From Stenotrophomonas sp. ASS1 (lineage in GTDB: Bacteria > Pseudomonadota > Gammaproteobacteria > Xanthomonadales > Xanthomonadaceae): a stretch of 64,000 nt of DNA. Location of the stretch: contig NZ_CP031167.1 in the NCBI RefSeq assembly GCF_004346925.1, forward strand, positions 2,562,001-2,626,000, in the 5' to 3' direction. Made by a program: the position numbers and the translations under genes. This document shows positions 48,701 through 56,438 of this stretch, piece after piece. The notes under the pieces were generated by a model. That model saw nothing but the letters and a program-made list of their open reading frames with translations, did not search any database and was not told where the DNA came from. Every line of letters begins with the position of its first letter. The first letter of the stretch is position 1.

Positions 48701-50749
48701 GGCGCCGTCACCCATCAGCACCTGGTAGTCCTGCGCTGCGTTGACGGCCCAGCAGGAAATGTCGGCCAGGGCGATGTCCAGGCACTTGGCCGCCCATGCC
48801 GGCGAATCCTTCGGCAGCAGCAGCCCGAGCAGGCCGCCCGGATTGCCGTTGTTGATGTTGTAGATGTAGCTGTCGGAGGTGACACCGCCGATCAGGGTCA
48901 GGTGCGAGCTGCCGCCGGTGACGGCGCCGCCCAGGCCATTGAGGGTGCTGCCGACCGGCGACAGGTTGACCACCGGCAGGCCCAGCACATTGACCGTCGA
49001 GTAGGTCTGCATCACGTTGGCGTTGCTGAGCTTGAGGTTGCCGTTGCTCAGGTAGCCGTTGCCGCCAAACAGGCTGGTGGTGGTCGGGCCAATCAGCTGC
49101 CCGACGTTGCCAACCAGGCCGCCGGTGCCGATGATCAGGCCCGCGTTCGGATCGGCCGGAGCCGGCGCCTTCGGGCTGGTCGGCGGAATCGCCGAGGGCT
49201 TGGTCAGGCCGAGGCCGCTCAGCGTGCCACCGACCAGGCCACCCACGGCACTGCCGAGATTGCCGATGGTGCCATTGAGGTTGCCGTTGAGCAGGTTACC
49301 GACGGCGCCGCCGACATTGCCGAGCGTATCGCCCAGCAGGCCACCGAGGCCGCCGGTGCTGCCACCTGTAGCGCCATTGAGTACACCGCCGACGGTGCTG
49401 CCCACCGCACCCACTGTATTGTTGAGCGTGCCGCCCACGGCGCCACCAACTGCACCCACCGTGCCAGCCGCACCATTGAGTGCGCCGCCGACGGTGCTGC
49501 CGACCGAACCGACCGTGCCGTTGAGCGCACCACCCACAGTTCCGCCGACTGCACCAACCGTGCCAACCGCACCGTTGAGTGCCCCGCCGACGGTGCTGCC
49601 GACCGAGCCGACCGTGCCGTTGAGTGCACCACCCACAGTGCCGCCGACTGCACCAACCGTGCCAACGGCGCCATTGAGCGTGCTGCCCACTGCTCCGCCC
49701 ACCGCACCAACCGTGTTGCCGACGGTGCCATCAAGCACGCCACCCACGGCGCCACCTGCCGCGCCGACAACGCCGCCCACCAGGCCACCCACGCCCAGTG
49801 CGCTGTTCTGCGCTGCCACAGTCGCTTGGCCGGCCAGCTTCAGATTGCGGTCGGCCACGACTTCCTGGCCATCGGGCGCCTGCACGCGCACTTTGCCGGC
49901 AACACCGGTATCGAAAGCTGCGGTGATCGCACGATCATGGGTCTCGCCCGGCAGCTCCTCCTTTGCCGGCAACGTGACCGCTGCCGTCGCCTTGACCTGC
50001 CCCTGACCGTCGATCTGGTGGCCCGCCAGCTTCAGCTGCGAATCCACCTTGCCGTCAACGGACGCCTTGAGGCCGGACAGCGAGCCAGCGGATGCGCCAG
50101 CAACAGCGGCAGCCGCCTTGGCACCGGTATCGATCGAGGCCACCTGGGCACCGGCGATGCCAACCCTGGCCTTCGCCTGCGCATCCGCAGCCACACCGAG
50201 CGGCGCATGCGCGGACGGCGCAACGTTGGCCGCCAGTGAGGCATCCATCTTCGCCACATTGGACGCTGCGTGCCCCAGCCCGACATTGGCGCGAACATCG
50301 GCGGCCAGTGCAGGAACCGCGACCTGCTTCGGCGCGGCGTTCGCCGCCAGCTTCACCTGTACGGTAGCCGGCAGCACGTCGCGCACGATCGGCAGCGAGG
50401 TCGTACTCAGCTGCAGGCCCACACGCGCGTCTGCGCTGATCGCCGGACTGCTCTGCGCCTGGCGCGATGCCGCGGCCAGCGCGACTTCTGCGTCGACCTT
50501 GACCGGCATCGGCTGCGCGTACTTCGCGGCCAGTGCCTGCAGATCACGCAGCGACTGATTGGATTCGGATGCTCCTGCATGCCCGCTGGCCAGCGCACAC
50601 AGCAGGGCCAGGGCCAGTGCGGTCGGCATCAGCAGGACACTGCGCGGATCGCGAGCGGCGCTGCCGCCGCTATCGCCGGTGGCCAGTTCCGAGGCCACAA
50701 CCAGAGCATTGAGCTGGCGGTTCCATACACGCCGGTAGATGCGGTTCAT
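45722..50749 (-). CDS. trimeric autotransporter adhesin (YadA/Hia type)
   Basis: A 1675-residue type Vc adhesin. The extended signal peptide (ESPR) opens MNRIYRRVWNRQLNALVVAS and ends near SGHAGA (about 59). Residues about 60-310 are an alanine-rich region, and about 317-500 a glycine/valine repeat region (GAVGGTVGGALNGTVG type) from 99-base tandem DNA repeats. From about 700 to 1580 come head and neck motifs (AVGxxAxAxGxxSxALG and DAVNVxQL neck words). The C-terminal YadA anchor (about 1585-1675) ends in VAVGAGIQW. The start at 50749 is preferred because GGGGGAAA precedes it by about eight bases; 50755 is the alternative. Confidence 0.93.
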   Translation of the reverse strand: MNRIYRRVWNRQLNALVVASELATGDSGGSAARDPRSVLLMPTALALALLCALASGHAGASESNQSLRDLQALAAKYAQPMPVKVDAEVALAAASRQAQSSPAISADARVGLQLSTTSLPIVRDVLPATVQVKLAANAAPKQVAVPALAADVRANVGLGHAASNVAKMDASLAANVAPSAHAPLGVAADAQAKARVGIAGAQVASIDTGAKAAAAVAGASAGSLSGLKASVDGKVDSQLKLAGHQIDGQGQVKATAAVTLPAKEELPGETHDRAITAAFDTGVAGKVRVQAPDGQEVVADRNLKLAGQATVAAQNSALGVGGLVGGVVGAAGGAVGGVLDGTVGNTVGAVGGAVGSTLNGAVGTVGAVGGTVGGALNGTVGSVGSTVGGALNGAVGTVGAVGGTVGGALNGTVGSVGSTVGGALNGAAGTVGAVGGAVGGTLNNTVGAVGSTVGGVLNGATGGSTGGLGGLLGDTLGNVGGAVGNLLNGNLNGTIGNLGSAVGGLVGGTLSGLGLTKPSAIPPTSPKAPAPADPNAGLIIGTGGLVGNVGQLIGPTTTSLFGGNGYLSNGNLKLSNANVMQTYSTVNVLGLPVVNLSPVGSTLNGLGGAVTGGSSHLTLIGGVTSDSYIYNINNGNPGGLLGLLLPKDSPAWAAKCLDIALADISCWAVNAAQDYQVLMGDGAFANGSKEVVIGANARHELPKVDANVAFPGAGTNDPSNPTGVPTADYAARMGHSVIVGDSAVGTANGQTLLGAEATSNQANSVALGYRSAALRGAQASYSAYGLTAPQVSAGEVSVGTAGGGERQITNVAAGSVNTDAVNVAQLKGAISLIDDVAAAAVTYDLDGAGNPNYRRVTLGAGTGTTTIGNLAGGAVTAGSLEAVNGGQLAATNAAIASFFGGRAAFDPASGAFTAPLFEISTISTGGAIAKGLYENATDAFAAVDGSLVNLNTQITDIRNGGTKYLRVNSTGTEALASGADSIAVGTNARATAANSIAVGAGSLADRANSVSIGAAGAERQVTNMAAGTAATDAVNVGQLQASEQGALRYDLNGDGSVNYASATLGQSGTATTLRNLGPGQVSATSSEAINGAQLFAANQAVATHLGGGAAVNASGVLTAPTYSINNVAANGTVTKGSYNDVGTAFDAVSNSLANVADQTGEVDKLAVKYDVDGAGNVLNSVTLKGTGTGAVKITNVAAGSILAGSSDAITGDQLFSTNSTIANYFGGTTAYNGTTNVWTAPKFSISSIATDGTFTSGDYNNVTAAFTAVDGSLKVLNQRITNGGGGSAYLAVNSTAAAATAAGAEAVAVGPQASAAGANSVAVGNGASASAGNSVALGAGSVASVGAQSGYTGAYGQTGASNSAGEVSVGSTGGERKITHVADGSDTYDATNVGQLKNGVNYAIDESKKYTDQKIQNITNVAGSFRANNTNNLADPSASGANSAAGGAGSTAAGANSTALGNGSQAQADNSVALGAGSVANRANTVSVGAAGAERQVVNVADGSQATDAVNVRQLQASQQGTIRYDTTVNGATNYNSVTLGSTNSGPTTVRNVAAGTAGTDAVNVDQLKSGMAQTLDWSKAYTDERMGGFERDLRKTDNRASAGIASAMATAALPQPSEAGRSMASVAAGSYNGESGVAVGISGVSEGGRWIYKFSGSTNSRGEAGVAVGAGIQW
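49257..49800 (-). repeat. 99-bp tandem repeats in the trimeric autotransporter gene
   Basis: GC-rich repeats, the clearest with unit starts near 49487 and 49586 (99-base period, 33 residues), code for a glycine/valine/asparagine-rich stalk. Flanking sequence is a more degenerate version of the same unit. Unit number is likely to vary between strains. Confidence 0.8.
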
Positions 50750-50778
50750 GAGCATTTCCCCCGTAGGCGAACAACTGG

Positions 50779-50817
50779 AATGTCAGTGGACTTGCCGTTA
50801 GGCAGGTGACTGACATT
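50779..50817. promoter_or_regulatory. inverted repeat in the 5' leader of the trimeric autotransporter gene
   Basis: AATGTCAGT (50779-50787) and ACTGACATT (50809-50817) form a 9-base stem around an inner CTTGCC-GTTA-GGCAGG hairpin. It begins 30 bases upstream of the start codon. It could be an operator or an RNA hairpin in the leader. Confidence 0.55.
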
Positions 50818-50847
50818 TCAGCGTTTGCAACGGCGGCTGCGCACTTC

Positions 50848-50952
50848 ATTCCGGCACGGCAATCGCGCATTCCGGCAAATCCACGGTCGGAATCGGCAGC
50901 CAGTTATGCAGAAGCGGCAACCATATCGGCAAGCGGATATGCAATTCCGGCA
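50848..50952. promoter_or_regulatory. ATTCCGGCA direct repeats upstream of the adhesin gene
   Basis: The word ATTCCGGCA occurs at 50848-50856, 50869-50877 (21 bases apart, two helical turns) and 50944-50952, in the 235-base gap between the araC-type gene and the adhesin gene. Direct repeats at this spacing are typical AraC-family half-sites. The link to the neighbouring regulator is inferred. Confidence 0.45.
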
Positions 50953-50984
50953 GGAACCGCCGGGAAACCCTTATGGGGCCTGGA

Positions 50985-52037
50985 TCAGGCGGGCTGGCCG
51001 ATCTGCGCGGGTGCGCGCATCAGCGTGTCACGCGGCAGTTCACCGAAGACCTTGCGGTAGTTGTCGGCGAAACGCGAAAGGTCCCACAGGCCACAACTGA
51101 GGGCGATGGCCTTGACCGAACGGCGGCTGGAATCGGCCATCGACAGGCTGCGGCAGGCTGCGCACAGGCGCAGCATCGACAGGTAACGATTGGGCGACGT
51201 ACCGAACAGGTCCTCGAACGCGTAGCGCAGCCCACGCTCACTGACACCGGCAGCGTCGCAGATCTCATTCATGTAGATATTGCGGCGCAGGTTGAGGCGC
51301 ATGAAGTTTTCCGCCCGCTGTGCGATCAGATAATGCGTGCGCCGCGCACGGCTGCAACCCGGGCGTTCGGCGGAACCCGCACCCAGCAGTGCCTGCACGT
51401 GTTCGTGCAGCAGCCGCTCAGTTTCCTCCGGCTGCAGGCCCGTGCCCTGGCCCAGCTGCAGGTGCAGCTGCTGGTAATGCTGTGCCAGCGGGGCGGCCTC
51501 GCTGGCGAGATTGAACAGTGAAAGCGCCTGTCCGGCCGGCGGCGTGCTGCGCAGGCTCAGTTCGGTCAGCTTGCGTTGCACCCGTGCCACCGGCACCAGC
51601 ATCAGGGTCATGTGCGTGCCCGGGCTCAGGGTGAACTCGCTGATGCCCTCGGGCATCACGGTCAGCGCCATCCCAGGGGCAAGCGGTACGCCATGGCACC
51701 AGCTCAGGGTTTCATCGGTCGCATGCAGATACCCCAGCATCGCCCAGTCCGGCGGCAGCATGAAACGTCCACGGCAATGGAATCCACAGCTGATGCTGCA
51801 GAACAACGCCTCCTCGTGCACGCGTGACGCGAAGGCCGCCCGCGGCCCATTGCCATCGAGCAGAAGCAGTTCGACATCACATACACGAAGCACGCCGCTC
51901 AGCGTCGCCAGGTCGATCGACCGCAGGCCGCTGTCGTCGCTGTCTCCTACCCCACCATCGACCATGACAGTGTCGTCCCCCCGATTATCCGCCGTGCGGT
52001 ACGGCCCCCACTGCCTGACAGGGCGCGCACCTCTCAT
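50985..52037 (-). CDS. AraC-family transcriptional regulator
   Basis: A 350-residue AraC/XylS regulator. The C-terminal domain (about 240-350) has two HTH motifs: RRNIYMNEICDAAGVSERGLRYAFEDLFG, then YLSMLRLCAACRSLSMADSS and VKAIALSCGLWDLSRFADNYRKVFGELP. The N-terminal region (about 40-220) is of the cupin-like type that senses a ligand or partner (FMLPPDWAMLGYLHATDETL, MALTVMPEGISEFTLSPGTH). GGAAGAG before ATG 52037 supports this start. It lies upstream of the adhesin gene on the same strand and is a candidate regulator of it. Confidence 0.85.
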   Translation of the reverse strand: MRGARPVRQWGPYRTADNRGDDTVMVDGGVGDSDDSGLRSIDLATLSGVLRVCDVELLLLDGNGPRAAFASRVHEEALFCSISCGFHCRGRFMLPPDWAMLGYLHATDETLSWCHGVPLAPGMALTVMPEGISEFTLSPGTHMTLMLVPVARVQRKLTELSLRSTPPAGQALSLFNLASEAAPLAQHYQQLHLQLGQGTGLQPEETERLLHEHVQALLGAGSAERPGCSRARRTHYLIAQRAENFMRLNLRRNIYMNEICDAAGVSERGLRYAFEDLFGTSPNRYLSMLRLCAACRSLSMADSSRRSVKAIALSCGLWDLSRFADNYRKVFGELPRDTLMRAPAQIGQPA

Positions 52038-52651
52038 GGAATCTCTTCCATCACCGGGATGCGCGCCGCCAAGGTGCGCACCCCAAAAGAAACGCGAGTA
52101 CTTGAATGCGAGTATGCCCGATAATTCAACGGGGTAAACATCTGCACCGCGTTGAATAAGATGGATACAGAGGTGAAAATCAGATTGTCGCGTTTGGCAC
52201 AGTTTTCGCATGCGACCTGAAGCCTGCCTCACATTATCTGCACGTCGATGAATCGTTGTGCGGACGAACGGATTTCCGTCACAGAACCCGGCCTGAAAAT
52301 TAAGGAGCAATGGGATTCTGCCGAATTTGCATATAGGTTCCGGTTGCAGCCGGCCGCCATTCAGGCAAAGTCGATAACACGGTGATCCGGTCTTTGATAA
52401 TGACCGCACCCAGGGGGACAGCATGACCATGCACGTATCGCTCGACACGTCGACCACCGGCCCCGCGCCGCGCGGTCGCGGTTGCGCGAACGGCGTCCCG
52501 CCTGGAAACGATCACCCTGCTTGAGCACAGCGGGTCCATCCCGCCGTGCCTCCTCCGCCAGGACGTGCGGAGGTCCACGGACGATCCCGGCGGAGCCGGG
52601 CCACCGCCCAACAGGTGTCCTGTAGCAGACAGGTAGAGGGAGACAAACGTC
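52038..52651. other. A/T-richer control region of the Tad pilus operon
   Basis: A 614-base gap between the divergent araC-type and flp genes, lower in GC than its surroundings up to about 52400. It holds a sigma-54-like element, TGGCACAGTTTTCGCA (52195-52210), with GG at -24 and GC at -12 correctly spaced but one mismatch in the -12 box. The element lies about 440 bases upstream of flp. No gene is apparent. Confidence 0.5.
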
Positions 52652-52843
52652 ATGAACGCATCGATCCGCAAGTTCCTGAAGGAAGAAGATGGCGTCACCG
52701 CACTCGAGTACGGCCTGCTGGCGGCTGTGATTGCGGGTGTCCTGATCGCACTGGGCAGCACGCAGATCAAGGATTTCTTCGAAACGCTCTTTGAGAATCT
52801 CACCAAGCTTGCCGACAAGGCATCGGGCAACACGCCGGCCTGA
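52652..52843 (+). CDS. flp: Flp/Fap-type major pilin
   Basis: A 63-residue type IVb Flp pilin precursor. The leader MNASIRKFLKEEDG is cleaved after Gly14 by the prepilin peptidase, releasing VTALEYGLLAAVIAGVLIAL with the conserved Glu5-Tyr6 pair of Flp pilins and the hydrophobic assembly helix, followed by a short charged tail. A good ribosome site (AGAGGGAGA) precedes it. It is the first gene of the Tad operon and is followed by the prepilin peptidase gene. Confidence 0.93.
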   Translation: MNASIRKFLKEEDGVTALEYGLLAAVIAGVLIALGSTQIKDFFETLFENLTKLADKASGNTPA

Positions 52844-52909
52844 GCCGCGTCCCAGGCTGATCAGGGACAGCAACTGCTGAGCGTCCACTGACGGACAATG
52901 GAGGGTGCG

Positions 52910-53455
52910 ATGACACTGCTGGGATTGCTGGCCATCGGTGTGTGCCTGCGGATCGCGATCAGCGATCTGTACGCCCGTCGGGTGCCCAACGCCTGGCTGC
53001 TGTCCGCATGCGCGATCACCGTTGTCGTGCTCATCGCCGGACAGTTCAACGCGCCGCGCCTGCCGTGGGCTTCCCACGTTGCCGGCGCGGCGCTCGGCCT
53101 GGTCGCATTGCTGCCTTTCCACGCAGTGCGCTGGATGGGCGCCGGCGATGTCAAATTCTTTTCGGTACTGGGATTGATGCTGGGCTGGCAGGCACTGCTG
53201 CCGATCTGGATCGCGGCCAGCCTGGCAGCGGGCGCACATGCCGCACTGGTGCTGGTATCGCGCCGGTTGGGCCCAGTACTGCCCATCGGCCTTCAAGCCC
53301 ATATGCATCGGGCAAGTTCGCAATGGCATTCGCACCCGGCGCTGCGCGGGATGCAGAGCGCCCGCCAGGGACGCCAAGGCATTCCCTACGCCGCCTACCT
53401 GGCGGTATCCGCCATCGCCTGGGTCCTGATCAGCACGTACGGAGGCGTGGCATGA
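52910..53455 (+). CDS. tadV: prepilin peptidase TadV/CpaA
   Basis: A 181-residue inner-membrane aspartic prepilin peptidase of the A24 family without the cytosolic methylase domain of PilD. The catalytic aspartates are in RIAISDLYARRVPN and in GAGDVKFFSVLG, the expected D-x-(R/K)-x-x-(R/V)-P and GxGDxK contexts. It would process Flp and the TadE-type pseudopilin. The start at 52910 follows GGAGGG by four bases; ATG 52898 is in frame four codons earlier. The stop overlaps the TadE start. Confidence 0.9.
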   Translation: MTLLGLLAIGVCLRIAISDLYARRVPNAWLLSACAITVVVLIAGQFNAPRLPWASHVAGAALGLVALLPFHAVRWMGAGDVKFFSVLGLMLGWQALLPIWIAASLAAGAHAALVLVSRRLGPVLPIGLQAHMHRASSQWHSHPALRGMQSARQGRQGIPYAAYLAVSAIAWVLISTYGGVA

Positions 53456-53928
53456 ACATCCACAACCGACGCCGGCAACGTGGCGCGGCCAGCATCGAGT
53501 TCGCGCTGATGTTGATGCTGGGCCTGCTGCCGCTGCTGCTGTTCACGTTCTCCGGCGTAATGATCATGGCGGCCCAGCAGACGTTGGCAACCGCCTCGGC
53601 CGAGGGTGCACGTGCATCGCTGCGCTATGGCAGCGCCAACGAACGCCGTACTGCCGCCTGCGTTGCAGCGCGTAGTTCGATGCAGTGGCTGCTGAACTTC
53701 TCGGGTCAGCCGGTCGACTGCAGCAATGGCGGAAACAACGCCATTCTGGTCTCCGCGCAGGCCCCCTGCGCCGGACTGGCCAGCGCCCAGTGCATGACCG
53801 TGACGGTCAGCTACGACTACGCAAGCCATCCCTTCCTGCCAGGCACGGCCACGCTTTACAAGTGGGTGATGCGGGCTCCCATCCGCAGCGTCGCGGTCGC
53901 TCAGCTCGACCTCGGCAGCGGCAACTGA
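53452..53928 (+). CDS. tadE: TadE-like pseudopilin
   Basis: A 158-residue TadE family minor pseudopilin. The leader RRRQRG precedes AASIEFALMLMLGLLPLLLF, with the conserved glutamate at +5 of the mature protein and the hydrophobic helix. The extracellular part has four cysteines (ACVAA, DCSNG, APCAGL, AQCMT), consistent with disulfides. It begins at ATG 53452, overlapping the tadV stop (ATGA). It probably primes or modulates Flp pilus assembly. Confidence 0.85.
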   Translation: MNIHNRRRQRGAASIEFALMLMLGLLPLLLFTFSGVMIMAAQQTLATASAEGARASLRYGSANERRTAACVAARSSMQWLLNFSGQPVDCSNGGNNAILVSAQAPCAGLASAQCMTVTVSYDYASHPFLPGTATLYKWVMRAPIRSVAVAQLDLGSGN

Positions 53929-53951
53929 CGTTCGGTACAGGAGACGGTTCC

Positions 53952-54989
53952 ATGCTCAAGTTGACCCGCATTGCTGCCGTCGCCCTGATCGGGCTGGCCG
54001 TGCTGCTGGCGGTGATCGCCTTGATGATCGGGCGCAAGCCGGCCGCACCGGCCACGGTTGCCCCGATGACGCAGAGCGAAGCCCAGGCGATCACCGTGGT
54101 GGAAGCGGTGGCGCGACTGCCGGCTGGCGAACCGATCTCTGCCAACGGACTGCGTCTCGCACAGCGCAGCGCCCCGGTTTCCGGTGCCGCCACCAGCATT
54201 TCCGCCGTGGTCGGAAAGGTGCCGGTGCAGGACATCGCCGAAGGCACGGCGATCAGCAGCAACGCACTCGCGCAGGGATTCTCGCTGCAGCTGCGCCCCG
54301 GGGAACGCGCACTGGCGGTCCCGGTCGACGAGCTGGTGGGGGCCGGCAACCGCATCCTGCCCGGTGATTTCGTCGACGTGTTCCTCAACTTGCGCACTGC
54401 CCAATCCAACCCCAGCGGCCCGGCCGACGCAGCGCAGACGCGCCTGCTGCTGTCGCGCCTGCGCGTGCTCAGCTATGGCCAGCAGGACATCGCCCCGGCC
54501 AACCATGACGCTGTTGCCAGCAACGAGGCTGATGGCCGCAACGATCCGCGCGCCGCCGACATCACCGGAAGCAGCAGCACCCAGAGCACGGGCAGCGGGA
54601 CCGCCCAGCCGGCACGCAGCGCGGTATTGGCGGTGTCGGTGGCCGATGCCAACCGGCTGCTGCTGGGTGCACAGCAGGGCAAGCTGTTCCTCGCCCTGCG
54701 CAACCCTGCCGATTCCGGCCAGCCCGATCTGGCGCTGTTCCCGCAGGCACGCGGGGTGATTGATCCCCTGCGTGGCCTGGATGCGGAACAGCAGCTTGCG
54801 CTGCAGCGGCCAGAGAATCACGCCTTCGCCGGCATCGACGGCGATGCATTGGCCGGCCGCAGCAACGCGCCCGCGCGCAGCACCCAGGATGCCCCGGCAC
54901 GCGCACCCGCACCACGGCGCAGCGCCCCACGCGCATCGGGCATCGAAATCATCCGAGGTGACAGCTCCGCCCCCCGTGGTTCCCTTTGA
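53952..54989 (+). CDS. cpaB: Flp pilus assembly protein CpaB/RcpC
   Basis: A 345-residue membrane-anchored periplasmic protein. The N-terminal segment AAVALIGLAVLLAVIALMIG is followed by the SAF/CpaB domain (VVEAVARLPAGEPISANGLRL, VGKVPVQDIAEGTAI, LRPGERALAVPVDELVGAGNRILPGDFVDVFLNL; the GxRALxVPVD and G-x-x-x-PGDxVDV words are hallmarks). The C-terminal part is low-complexity and arginine/proline rich. It acts with the secretin in the outer-membrane part of the Tad machine. The secretin gene follows after 18 bases. Confidence 0.88.
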   Translation: MLKLTRIAAVALIGLAVLLAVIALMIGRKPAAPATVAPMTQSEAQAITVVEAVARLPAGEPISANGLRLAQRSAPVSGAATSISAVVGKVPVQDIAEGTAISSNALAQGFSLQLRPGERALAVPVDELVGAGNRILPGDFVDVFLNLRTAQSNPSGPADAAQTRLLLSRLRVLSYGQQDIAPANHDAVASNEADGRNDPRAADITGSSSTQSTGSGTAQPARSAVLAVSVADANRLLLGAQQGKLFLALRNPADSGQPDLALFPQARGVIDPLRGLDAEQQLALQRPENHAFAGIDGDALAGRSNAPARSTQDAPARAPAPRRSAPRASGIEIIRGDSSAPRGSL

Positions 54990-55007
54990 CCTGCATCGAG
55001 CGCATCC

Positions 55008-56366
55008 ATGACCGAACGTCGCCGCAGTCCACGCCCTTCCCCCCGCCAGCGCTGGCTGGCCCTGCTGCTGGTGCTGCTGGCACCGGCGACAAGCGTGGCC
55101 GCCGACGACCTGGTGCTGCAGGCGCGTGAGCAGCGCCCCTGGACCCTGCCGGGTGATCTGGAGCGGGTCGCCATTGCCGATCCGGGCGTGGCCGATATCG
55201 TGATGCTGCGCGGCCAACGCCAGGCCCTGCTGGTCGGCAAGGCGCCGGGCACCACCACGCTCCTGCTCTGGCACCGCAAGCAGACCGAACCACAGCGCCT
55301 GCAGGTGCGGGTACAAAGTGCGGTGCAGGGTGCGGCCGATGCCGGCGCGAACGGGCTGGTATTCACCCAGCAGGACAATCAGGGCCTGCTGCAGGGAAGC
55401 ACCGAGAGCGTGCTGTCGCACATGCAGGAGCAGAAGACTGCCGCCATGGCCCTGGGCAAGGATGGCCTGCTTGCCGACGCATCCACGGTGAGCAGCGGCG
55501 GCGTGGTCCAGGTCGAGGTCAAGGTGGTCGAGTTCAACAAGACCGCACTGAAGCAGATCGGCATCAGCTTCCAGAACCGCAATGGCAACTTCGCCTACGG
55601 CTTCGCCCGCCCGGGCGGCCAGCTGCCGGGCAATACCGGCATCCTGCCCGGCATGAAGGAAGGCAACTCCGGCAACGAAGCCGAATCGCCCATTTCTTCG
55701 GCCTTCCGCCTGGTGTTCGGCTCGACCAAGGGCCTGTGGAATGCCGACATCGACCTGCTGCAGAGCAATGGCATGGCGCGTGTGCTGGCCGAACCGACAC
55801 TGGTCGCGCTGTCCGGGCAGAGCGCCAGTTTCCTGGCCGGCGGCGAGCTGCCGATCCTGGAACCGCAGGGGCTGGGCACCACAACCATCACCTACAAGCC
55901 CTTCGGCATCGGCCTGACCGTGACACCGACGGTACTGGCACCGAACCGCATCGCCCTGAAAGTCGCACCGGAAGCCAGCGACCTGGACTACAGCAACGCC
56001 ATCGCGCTCAACGGCGTACAGATTCCCTCGATCACCACCCGCCGCGCCGATACCACGGTCGAACTGGGCGATGGCGAGAGCTTCGTGATCGGTGGCCTGG
56101 TCAGTTCCAACGTGGTTTCCAGCGTCGGCAAGATCCCGCTGCTGGGTGACCTGCCGATCATCGGCTCGTTCTTCCGCAACTTCGACTACAAGCGCCAGGA
56201 CAAGGAACTGGTGATCATCGTCACGCCACGCCTGGTGAAGCCGTTGGCACGCAACACCGAGCTGCCGCTGCCCGGCGACCGCGAGGCCAAGCCGCACATG
56301 CCCGAATGGGGCGCCTGGCTGCTGGGTCCTATCAGCCAGGACCCGGTGCCCGGCTTCTCACGCTGA
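55008..56366 (+). CDS. cpaC: Tad pilus secretin CpaC/RcpA
   Basis: A 452-residue outer-membrane secretin. The signal peptide ends VAADDL (about residue 32), then a BON/pilus-N domain (ERVAIADPGVADIVMLRGQRQALLVGKAPGTTTLLLW, given in part) and the secretin core from about 160: VQVEVKVVEFNKTALKQIGI, ANGMARVLAEPTL-type LQSNGMARVLAEPTLVALSG, FLAGGELPILEPQG, and the C-terminal signature IPLLGDLPIIGSFFRN followed by ELVIIVTPRLVKPL. It forms the channel through which Flp fibres exit. Confidence 0.93.
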   Translation: MTERRRSPRPSPRQRWLALLLVLLAPATSVAADDLVLQAREQRPWTLPGDLERVAIADPGVADIVMLRGQRQALLVGKAPGTTTLLLWHRKQTEPQRLQVRVQSAVQGAADAGANGLVFTQQDNQGLLQGSTESVLSHMQEQKTAAMALGKDGLLADASTVSSGGVVQVEVKVVEFNKTALKQIGISFQNRNGNFAYGFARPGGQLPGNTGILPGMKEGNSGNEAESPISSAFRLVFGSTKGLWNADIDLLQSNGMARVLAEPTLVALSGQSASFLAGGELPILEPQGLGTTTITYKPFGIGLTVTPTVLAPNRIALKVAPEASDLDYSNAIALNGVQIPSITTRRADTTVELGDGESFVIGGLVSSNVVSSVGKIPLLGDLPIIGSFFRNFDYKRQDKELVIIVTPRLVKPLARNTELPLPGDREAKPHMPEWGAWLLGPISQDPVPGFSR

Positions 56367-56438
56367 TTCCATGATGCCTGCGATACCACGCCCATGCCCT
56401 ACGCCACTGCCCAGCCGCTGCATCCGCAAGGACCGCCG

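Noticed and set aside
45488..50239. A 1583-residue open frame on the plus strand opposite the adhesin gene
   Set aside because: It mirrors a repetitive high-GC gene, has no domain signature or start signal, and its composition (runs of His/Arg/Gln/Gly) is that of an antisense shadow. The minus frame has an ESPR signal and YadA anchor.
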